Source: Gnetum montanum
Taxonomy: Eukaryota; Streptophyta; Gnetopsida; Gnetales; Gnetaceae
NCBI GenBank assembly: GCA_015680685.1
Contig: MNCI01022611.1
Coordinates: forward strand, 1,478,903-1,542,902
Reading direction: 5' to 3'
Length of the DNA stretch: 64,000 nucleotides
The position numbers were made by a program, and so were the translations under genes. Position 1 is the first letter of the stretch, and every line of letters starts with the position of its first letter. Below, piece by piece: positions 55,150-64,000 of this stretch. Below the pieces are notes generated by a model. It saw only the letters and a program-made list of their open reading frames with translations. It ran no database searches and was not told the DNA's origin.

Positions 55150-58029
55150 ACACGTTCCTTGATGGTGTGAATCTTGTTAGAGAAGATTAGATGATCCTAG
55201 GCAGTGGTGGTTCTTGAGGCTTCGAGAAACCCTCACCAGCTTCATGCACTAGCAGTGGTGGAGGTAGCTATGGTTGTCCTACTACTACTACAACTTCAGG
55301 TGGGAGGTAAAAAGCATCCATGAGTGCTTTCATTTTCTTCTCTGTACTCCTAGGATCATGCATCATTCATGTAGCTTTCCCAATCTAGGTTGGAATAGGC
55401 ACATCCAAAGGACAGAGCATCATTGGAAACAACTCCTTGGAATTTACTAACTAGGTAGCAAACTATTTACATTTAATGCTAAATTCTCTTATTATGTTCT
55501 TCAGCTCTTGTTAGTCATTCATCCATCTAAATAGGTCCTCAGCGATAGATCATTGATCTATGAATCGCCCTTTTAGGACTTCGAGTTCAATGTTAGTAGC
55601 TTTTGCTTGGTGTCCTTGTGGTGTTTGAACTTAGCCTTGTATAGCAGATACAATCTAGCCACTTGTTTCTGCAATTTTGACCATAGCTATCCAATTGTCA
55701 ACATTGCTAGGTTTGCATAACAGAGATTGGGCAATTCCATATACTCTATCATTTCTTCAATTTGCAACTCTTTCAAGCAAATCTCTACTTTGTTGTAGGC
55801 ATCAATCCCATCAAGGATGGGATACGACATCTATCTTCCTTGCTGGAGTTGCTAGAGGGCTTCATTCAATTTTGTCTTTGCCATCTAGATTTGTTTTTCA
55901 TTAATTTCCTTTTGTAAACTAACTTGGTCCTTGTAGTGATTTTTCACTCTCTCAAATTTGAGAGCTTTGTTCTTCTAGGTGGCGATCTCGATGGTAAACT
56001 TTTGTCACAAGTTCTGTATCTCCTCTAGTGATACATTGTGATTCTCTGTGGCCAATTTCCTTAGTTTAGTATTTACCCTAGCAAGATGCTCCTACTATTA
56101 CTGAATGAACTCCTACATTTGATCTCTCTTAGCATTAACATTTCACAGGCGATGATTTTGCATTGTAAATGCTTCATTCTCTTGGCACATCTGATTCAAA
56201 TCCTTTTTGATTGAGTGTGTTTTAGCTTTTTCCATAGACTATTTGAATATGATCATTACTACTTTTGCCTTAGCCTTTTGAAATCATTCTTGAAGCTATT
56301 TGATAGCTTCATCTCTTGTCATTGCTAGGCTAAGGATTTCTTATTCTACAAGTTAGGCATGAAGTTTAGCAACCTTCATGGCCAAGCATTAATTTTGCAC
56401 TTGGTTCATTTCTAATTACCCTTCTAAGATGATGCATCTACCCCTGGCATTTAGAAGCTCCAAATGGGTTTTGGTGATGTTCTTTGGGAGATCAAAGATG
56501 TCTAGAGTTGGATGCTTGGTTCCTACTAGTCATTTAAGCAACTATTTGTGTTGGGCTATGTTCAATTTCTTGTTGATTGTGCCTATGGATGTCTGCACAT
56601 ATTGAAGTGTAGATATCCTAATACAAATGCTGTAGGTGCATTTAGTGCTTCATCTACATGGTCAGCTACCACTTCTACCTCTATCTCCTACCCTTAGTGC
56701 TGCATCACCAAGATAGTTGCCTCTTCACCTTCCTCCAACCTCATTGAGAAAGTGGTGGCATTCCCAGAGGTTTTTTAGAATAGATGGTGTATTGTTAGTG
56801 ATACTGTCACCTCTCAAGTATTTGGATTTGACCTCAAAGGTAGCTACATTCTTTGGGCAGAGAACATGAGACCACCTCTCTCCATCTAGCTAACTTTTTG
56901 GGCCACCTCATTAACATGACTCATCACTAGCCAATACATAGATAGATCCACCCCACTCATTCTTTTTTATTTCTCTTGTTTGCTCAAGAGCTATTCTTGA
57001 ATTTTTCGTAGATGCTTAAGGATTGCATAGGCCTCTATTGTTGTCTTCTAAGTGGGTGGTGGTGGTAGTAGTAGGTCCTCTTCTTGAGTGGTCATTAGTG
57101 TCTTATCTTTCATGAATTCTACCCATGAGGCCAAGGGAGCATGCTTGAGAGTGTCATTTGAGTAGCAAATAATACCTATCCTCTTGCAAATTTTTTAATA
57201 AGGCATGGAAAGGGTAGGATCTTCCTTCTTGTTTATTCTCCTTGAAGCACTTCTCCATCTCCAAATAGATCTGCTATGGAAGGTTAATGGAAATTTCTTG
57301 TTAGAGTGGCACATTCTTAGGTGGAGAAAGTATTCACCTTGCTTGGCCTCACCATTGGATTGAGGTGATAGGCTACAATCTTAAAATAAATATACTCTAT
57401 TGGTGTGAACATACCATACTCCTTACAGTCTACCCCATAGCATCATTGGGTCCACATCCTTTTTACCTCAGGATCACCTTTTGTTGATATTTCTACCAAC
57501 TATGTTCCACTATCTGGCAACCCCAATTCCTATGTAATAGCCTCCACTGAATAGCCTTCACTGAGTAAGAGACTTGAATGTCCTTGATTTTTACAATGGA
57601 TCCTAGCCTTCGGCTATTCTAGAAGGCTTTCCCACTAGACATGATGATTGGCCACATGGGAGAGACTTGCAATTGTGTCTTGACATCCTCTAGAGATTTT
57701 TCCAAAAATGACCTAAAGTTTATCTCTTGAAGAATTGATCTTTGGATTTCTTGGGACTTGATGATGTCTAAGCAAGCTTGAGTCAACATGATCTTAAGCC
57801 TTGGCATAGGTTTAGGCACTTCTCCTCATAGGGATTGTTCGATAGGCACTTCTTCCATTGGAATTTGTTGAATAGATTCCACTTTGGGCTCCTCATGAAG
57901 AGGTCATATTGCATGGATCACCTTTTATCATTCATGGCCTTGTTCTTGCTAGCCCCTTCTAGCCCTGGGTAGTTTCTTCCATGGTTGTGAGGGTTCTCCT
58001 TCTTGCAGATGCTTTTGTTTGGGTGCCAT
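55150..58029 (-). pseudogene. E5 third ORF, post-integrase
   Basis: The start is at 58029 (MAPKQKHLQEGEPSQPWKKL), then RLKIMLTQACLDIIKSQEIQ and NFRSFLEKSLEDVKTQLQVS (57780-57640). A middle block reads YLNPMVRPSKV-like wording as HLNPMVRPSKVNTFST (about 57360). A long coiled-coil part lies at 56900-55500, and a Pro/Ser-rich tail with Gly/Ser/Ala follows (55330-55200). It aligns from end to end with E4 44473-47345, stops included in part, which shows the ORF belongs to the family and is not a local accident. Confidence 0.65.
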
Positions 58030-59763
58030 CTATAATCACAATAAGACCATGGATTAGCAATCATTTTGTAATCTTAAAATAATTGGGATACCTTAACTAT
58101 TGAGGGTAGTTACACTTGGCTAAGTTGTGATTATGGCTAATTTAATGAATTTGATCATTATTTATTTTATGTGTTATTATGAATAATTCATCCCAGAGGT
58201 TGTTGGAAGGGTTAACTTAGAAAACATTGATGTTTACATATATGGTTAAGGTTACTAACCCTTTGGGAAAATTAGGAAAATTTCCAAAAATTTTCCATCA
58301 AATTTTCATTGTAAACCTTAAGGTTTGTGACCCCCACAATAAAGATCTTACCTCTGGTAAGTGCAAGATAAAAAAATGAAGTGATTTAGACAAATGGTTT
58401 GAAAGTTATGGGCTTTGGAAGGTTTTCGGCTTTGAAAAATTGCAAAAATTCCTCGTGTCTTATAAATAAATGGAAAAAAATTCAAAGTTTCTTGTGGTAT
58501 ATTGACCACTATTGACTTCCATTGACTTTGGCCAAACTTTCAAAATACAAGGAATTTTTTGATGAAACTGGGATCAAATGAAAGCTCAGAAGACCAAGAA
58601 TAGTATGAAATCATGAGAAGAGGGTGTTAAAGTTTATAAATTTGAAAAAATAGAGAAAAATTAATTTAATGGATGAATGCAATGAAATATTAAGGAGAAT
58701 TGAGTAGTTTACACAATGGAAAATATGAAATATAGGATTGTAGTGATGTCAAAGATAAGGAACCTTAATTAATCAAGCCAAAAGTTATGCAAGTGGGTCC
58801 TCCCCATAGTAGGATGATGCCCTTTTTACCCTTATATAACGTCAACTAAGGAGTTTTTGGGCCCCATAGTTGATTTGATGATCATGACAAGTTAAGGACC
58901 AACCCAAAAGAATCCACTCATGAATCCCAACACATCAAACTAAGACATAGAACATAACATAGAACTTGACAATGAGGTGAATTCTAGCAGCATGGATGGA
59001 TGATAGAGAAGGTGGAATGGAGTTCCAAATTGAGGTCATAAGAAGTCCTTTGTGAAATTTATGGTTAAAATGACTTGAGAAGTTCCATCCTTAGTCTAGA
59101 CCAAAACCATATGCTTTTAGTGACATCACATAATTACTCTAAGACTGATCCACCCACTCAAGACACAAGAGTGCTTCCATAAAAAACCACTATTTCACAA
59201 AGAGGAGAGAGAGGAGTAGGAAGTGAGAGAGAGAGACAGGGCCTTAGTTAGAGGAAACCTTTAGGCATAGTTGCAAGAAGAAGAGTACAAAGAGTATTAA
59301 GTCCCCTTGAATTCATGCCCTTTACAAACCTTTGGATCCTTCCTAATTGTAGAACTGCCTAGGTCATCAATTGATTAAAATTTTCTTTAATGAAAAGGAA
59401 CCTTAAATTCCTAGAATAAGGAATATCATATAGTTCATTGGATAGGATAATGATGTGAACTCATTGCTTGTTCCATGAAAAATAAACCATGTCAGACATC
59501 GACAATCACACATTAAGCACAAACCATTATTAGTAAATAGTAATAGTAGCATTGTGTCCTATGACAATAAAGCATATTTATTACCAAAAATGAGAAAATA
59601 TCACACTTAAACAAAAGGAAAAAAATAAAGTAAAATATATAAGAAAGTGTAAAATAATCAAGAAAGTTGAAAAGTACAAAAAATGGTATAAAATTAGAAA
59701 AATTTGAAAATCAAAAATGTAAAAAAAAAAAAAGGTAGAAAAAATGAGAGGCCATGATAATGG
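58030..59763 (-). other. E5 untranslated region between integrase and third ORF
   Basis: It aligns with E4 42415-44472. No coding frame. An A-rich stretch at 59610-59760 (T-rich on the minus strand) directly follows the pol stop, as in E2 and E4. Confidence 0.6.
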
Positions 59764-61010
59764 TTAGCACAGATGGTCATCTTCCCCATGACTAAGTTGG
59801 AGTGAGGAGATGCAAAAAATAGAACGTGGTTATCCATCTATTAAGGTGATAATTACATTGGCTAGTCTTGGTTCTAGAAAAGGTTTGACTTGTTGGATAT
59901 TGACCAATTGCTTTTTATTTGGGTTATCAAGTTGTAAATTATCATGGACCTAGAGGAAAAGGTTTGATCAATTATATAAGGTCCCTTCCACAGTGTCTAG
60001 AATTTTTTCTTTTGGGATACATGTGTGGGGTTTCAGTAAAGAACCTTATCTCTGGGTTGAAGTTTTACTTTCCTAGTTCTAAGGTCATGGTAGTACTTGC
60101 TGAATGCCTTGTTCACCTCATTCAAGGATAGGGCTGCTAAGTGATTTTTGTCTAGCATGTTCAAATTGATCAATCTTTCCTTCTATGCTAAACTCAGGTC
60201 AAGGCTTAGGTCATAGGTTTTTGAGAGTGTACAGAACTTGGATTGAATTGGAAGTGTTGGAAGTTTTCCATACATTAACTCATAGGGAGAATATTCAATA
60301 GGAAGTTTCTAAGTTGAATGATAAGCCCAAAGAGCATTGTTAAGTTTTATACTCCAGTCCTTCCTATATTTGCTAATGGTTTGCATTAGTATTTTTGTAA
60401 TCTCTCGATTGGTTACCTCTACTTGATTGTTGGCTTGGGGGTAGTAAGGTATTGTTAATTTATGTTCTACCCCCAAGTGTTGCATTAATTTTCTAAATTT
60501 GGCACCTATGAAATGAGTTCCATTATCAGAAATTAGTGAACATGGCACCCCAAATCTATTCATGATATTTTGTTGCATAAATTTGGTAGTAGTGGATGAT
60601 ATACAATTAATAACAACTATTGCTTCTACCCATTTTGTGTAGTAGTTAACTACTACTATAATATACACTTCTTTATTAGACATGGGTATGATGGGACCCA
60701 TGAAGTCAATGCCCCATATGTCGAAAGGTTCCAATGGTTGAATTCATTATTGAGGACCTTCCATGTGAGCAATCATCCCTTCATCATGTTGGCAATGTTC
60801 ATAAGACTTGAAGAACTGGTGGGCATCCCTAAAGATTGTGGGCCAAGACCATCATGATTTTTATGGTCATGCATCTCCTTACATAGTGACCTCTACAAGG
60901 TCCTTCATGTGCATCCTAGAGAACATGCAATTGATCTTCGTTAGGGACACACCAACAAATCAAGCCATCAACATGCACCTTGTAAAGGTGTCCATTGATT
61001 TCCACAAAGT
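59764..61010 (-). pseudogene. E5 integrase
   Basis: The zinc region (HEGPCRGHYVRRCMTIKIMM) lies at about 60950-60880. A 141-codon unbroken stretch (60734-60309) holds the DDE core with all three residues: IWGIDFMGPI, LISDNGTHF and QVEVTNREI. The C-terminus continues in the same manner as E4 and ends at the TAA at 59766-59764. CAA-TAA-TGA (60752-60744) stands where E2 has CAA-CAA-TGG. This is the best preserved integrase core in the window. Confidence 0.88.
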
Positions 61011-61640
61011 ATTTGACCTAATGAAGAAATTGTTGCTTTTTACTAAAATCCAAGTCTTGTGACATCTCTTGAGTTAGAAGATATGTGAGTATGCAATTAA
61101 ACCATATTTCTTTTTCAATAATTTGTTCATTTATTGCTCTAGTAAAGAGGATTTCATCTAGAAACTGATCAGAGAGCAGACTCTCCTCCTCTTTGTTATC
61201 CCATCTTAAGTGAGAAAGGTGGTTAGCGATCACATTCTTGGTTCCTTTTTGATCTACCAAAGTAAGATCAAATTCCTATAAGATCACAAGCCATTGTATA
61301 AGATGAGGGCTCACCATCAGCTTGTTCATAAGGAAGCAAATTGCACTATGGTTTATATGTACAAATATCTTGTAACCTAGCACATAATGTCTAAACTTTT
61401 TTAGTATGTACACTACTTATATTAATTATTTCTCTATGGTGGTGTAATTCAATTATGCTCCTACTATGCTTCTACTTGCATAGTGGATATAATATGGACA
61501 TTTCTTATCATCTAGCTATGTGAGCACTACTTCCAAAGTATAGTTAGATGCATTTGTCATGATATGGAATTGTTTGGACCAATTTGGTACTCATAGGATT
61601 GTTATTTCTATGCATTTTTCCTTTAATTGTTGGAATGCAT
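61011..61640 (-). pseudogene. E5 RNase H and spacer
   Basis: Read from 61640: FIWTKECEHAFQQLKEK, FHIMTNASNYTLEVVL, LNYTTIEK, KKFRHYVLGYKIFVH, WLVILQEFDL-like wording and VDQKGTKNVIANHLSHL (61260-61210), then the spacer to integrase. It supplies the part that is deleted in E4. The catalytic Asp of the first strand is Asn (TNAS). Confidence 0.8.
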
Positions 61641-62800
61641 GTTCACATTCCTTAGTCCAAATGAAAGATGCATCCTTCTTTGTAAGTTCTACCAATGGCT
61701 TTGCAATCTTAGAGAAATTATCAATAAATAACTAGTAGTAACTAGTGTGTCTAAGGGATGACCAGACATCTTTTACGGTCTTTGGTTGGCATGTTATTCC
61801 TTGGATGACCATCATATCTTTTGGGTCTACCTCAATCCCTTTCTATGAAATTCGATACCCTGGCACAATGCCTTCTTGGACTATGAGATCGCTTGTTTGC
61901 TAGTTGAGCTATAGGTTTATCTCTACACATCTCTTTAGTACTTGCTCAAGTCAATCCAAGGCTTGCTCAAATGTAGCTCCATAGATAGAGAAGTCATACA
62001 TGAAAACTTCACACCACTACTGATTTTTTGTTAAATGATACCTAGGACCAAGTGTTGAAATGCTGCGGGGGCATTGCATAGGTCAAATGACATCTTACAG
62101 TATGCAAAAGTCCCCTAGGGACTCATGAATGTTGTCTTGGCATGGTCTTCTAGCATGATTTGGATTTGGTTATAGCCACTATAACCATCCAAGAAAATAT
62201 AATAAGAATGTCCAAATGTGGTATCTAACACTTAATCTATAGATGGAAAAGGAAAATGATCCATAAATGTTTCTATATTTAACAGCCTAATGTCAATGCA
62301 AACCCACCATTTGCCATCCTTCTTTGATACTACTATAACTGGGCTAACCCACTGACTATCTGTGATTAGATAGATGAACCCCACCTTGAGGAGATGCTCT
62401 ATCTCCTCCTTGATGATTTGTTTTAATTTGGGATTCAACTACCTCTATGGCTACCTTCTAAGCTTCATGGTCAAACTAGTGTAAATGCGATGCTAGCATA
62501 TCATTGGGTCAATTCCTATTAGCTCTAGATATAACCAAGAAAAGGGTTTTAACCATTTATTTACTACTTCCAACAACTTTTCTTTTTGTTCAGGAGCAAG
62601 TTTGGCATTAACGATGACTAGTTTACCATTATTCCAAAATGCATACTTCATACCAATCGGTAAAGTTTTTAGTTCCAAGGGATCCTACTCAAAGTGATTA
62701 AGGATCTTCAACTCTCCCCAATAGGTATCATCATTTTCATCAAAGAGTTGGGAATGAACTTGTTCAATTTTTTCCATGCCTTCAACATATGCACATGTTA
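61641..62800 (-). pseudogene. E5 reverse transcriptase
   Basis: Minus-strand wording: LKTLPIGMKYAFWNNGKLVI, LLEVVNKWLKPFSWLYLELI, NPKLKQIIKEEIEHLLKVGF, WVSPVIVVSKKDGKWWVCID and FMDHFPFPSID (to 62232). The active-site triplets, reading leftward from 62004, are TTC ATG TAT GAC: MDD has become MYD. Several stops and a frameshift lie around the palm. Confidence 0.83.
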
Positions 62801-62879
62801 GACTCTTAGTTGGCTCCATGCGTATTGTGCTACTATCTGAATCAGCTATTAGCCATTGGGTGCCCTCCTACTTTGTGGC

Positions 62880-63420
62880 TGCTGCATTAAGGACACCTCT
62901 GAATTTTAATTTCTTGAGCACATTGATTGCATGCCTTAATGTATGTGTTTTTGATTGACCAAATCTTTTGCATGCAATTGCACCCATTATCACTGTATGT
63001 AATGCATGGAATACACTTCTTCTCAATATTTCTTAACTCATTCTCCTTAGATATTTTGAGAGATATGTTCCTTACACTCATTCTAGTGTTGATCATCCTT
63101 AACCAATCCCTTCCAATAATGATGGGGAAGTAACTTTTGCAATTTTCCACCTTGATTGCTAGAAAATCAACAAGATAGGACCACCCACAAACTATGATCA
63201 AAATTTCCTCTACTAATTCCAAAGGGACAATAATCAATTGATCTGCTAATTCTAAATAGATGGTGCTCTTCTTAAGAGATGGTAGATTCCAAGCCTTGCA
63301 CATATCATGGGAGATGAGGTTAACACTAGAACTAGAGTCAAGAAGAGCTTTGCATGGCTCTTGTCCAGTAATCTATAGATAGATGAGTGGACTTCCTAAA
63401 TCATATTTTTTTGTAGGAAG
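62880..63420 (-). pseudogene. E5 aspartic protease and Cys-rich linker
   Basis: Reads CKALLDSSSSVNLISHDM (active site DSS), ELVEEILIIVCGWSYLVDFL, ENCKSYFPIIIGRDWLRMIN (GR block intact) and ends in KKCIPCITYSDNGCNCMQKI then IKACNQCAQEIKIQRC. A 138-codon stretch (63303-62887) is open. This is the best copy of the cysteine-rich linker. Confidence 0.82.
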
Positions 63421-63429
63421 TTTGTTAGC

Positions 63430-64000
63430 CTTAATCTAGTCAGAAATAACATAGGTTAACATTATAGTGTGAATCCTAGGTAGCACTTGGTTTGAAGCAT
63501 ACTTGAAGGTATTTGATGTAGAGGATGAGGGTGATGGAGATGTAGGAAAATCAGTCAGGGTAGGTTGTGAGGGTTGTAGAGGATGGCTAGGCTAGAAGAA
63601 AGGTCATTTCCTTGATTGATTATTCAAATTTCTTGGTTGAAAAACTAGTTGTGAATGCACAACCCTTGTAGCATTTCATTGTTGCGGCTATAGAGGAATC
63701 TCACCTTGCATGAATGGAGTAGGAGGTAATCGAGTTGAAGGTGGAGGTGTAAGTATAGAGAGATGTGGAGGATGATAAAGATACAGATATGGATTTTCTC
63801 CTCTAGTAGATGGTGAATTTGTTCAATGGTACTCGCGAGGGTAATAGTGATTTTGTAATGATGCATGACTTGCCGAACTTCTCGGGGAGATGGATTGTTG
63901 AACATAGTACCCGTATGGATCTAGTTGCCTATAAGGGTATTGCTACCTTGGCGATGGCATCACCCATAATTGTGGTTGATACAACTATTGGTATTATTTG
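63430..64000 (-). pseudogene. E5 gag tail
   Basis: The Tyr/His/Pro/Ser-rich gag end before protease, as in E4 38560-39230, with wording such as FNNPSPREVRQVMHHYK (from 63905). The rest of gag lies outside the window. Confidence 0.6.

Larger units (their letters stand above)
54033..64000 (-). mobile_element. E5: Athila-type element, same family as E4, minus strand
   Basis: From right to left: gag tail, protease, RT, RNase H, integrase, untranslated region, third ORF, polypurine tract, 3' LTR. Its 5' LTR and most of gag lie right of the window. It is inserted into the gag of E6. Confidence 0.9.

Noticed and set aside
1-64000. tRNA, rRNA, telomere or CRISPR arrays
   Set aside because: Nothing with cloverleaf consensus boxes, rRNA cores, TTTAGGG runs or regular spacer-repeat structure was seen on either strand.

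Overview
The window is nuclear DNA from a large, repeat-dense plant genome. Almost all of it is decayed Ty3/gypsy LTR retrotransposons, stacked and nested. Long elements that have rotted by point mutation but not been deleted suggest a seed plant with slow DNA loss, most likely a gymnosperm; that is inference, because no single-copy host gene can be identified. There are no bacterial-type operons, tRNA or rRNA genes, or CRISPR arrays.

Layout. (1) 1-430: antisense, gene-like first exon with a TATA box, identity unknown. (2) 430-7911: 3' part of a Tat/Ogre-type element (E1) with RT, RNase H, a second archaeal-type RNase H, integrase, a minisatellite-bearing 3' region, polypurine tract and a 2-kb LTR. 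(3) 7912-9897: a Tat-type gag directly behind that LTR. It is fused near 9900 to (4) an Athila-type element (E2, protease to 3' LTR, ending at 29676). (5) E2 is split at 12437 by a Tat element (E3, 12438-25533) with 2.35-kb LTRs and a near-perfect target duplication. E3 has gag and protease but no pol, and carries about 3.3 kb of extra sequence with a CpG-rich block. (6) 29677-35571 and 48482-50640: one tract of unrecognised, mostly non-coding or degenerate sequence, interrupted by (7) E4 (35572-48481), a full-length Athila-type element with both LTRs, target duplication, an Asp-tRNA-like primer site and a large third ORF after integrase. (8) 50640-54027: minus-strand chromovirus-type pol and gag (E6), cut by (9) E5 (54033-64000, minus strand), a second copy of the E4 family that runs off the right edge.

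None of the pol or gag frames is intact. Stops are mostly TAG, TAA or TGA where sister copies have CAG, CAA, CGA or TGG, as expected from long-term cytosine methylation decay. The points most worth following are the palindrome-bearing tandem repeats inside both Tat LTRs, the 14-bp U3 repeats of the Athila-type family, the conserved cysteine-rich stretch between protease and RT, the third ORF shared by E4 and E5, and the minisatellite arrays that flank pol in E1 but stand alone in pol-less E3.
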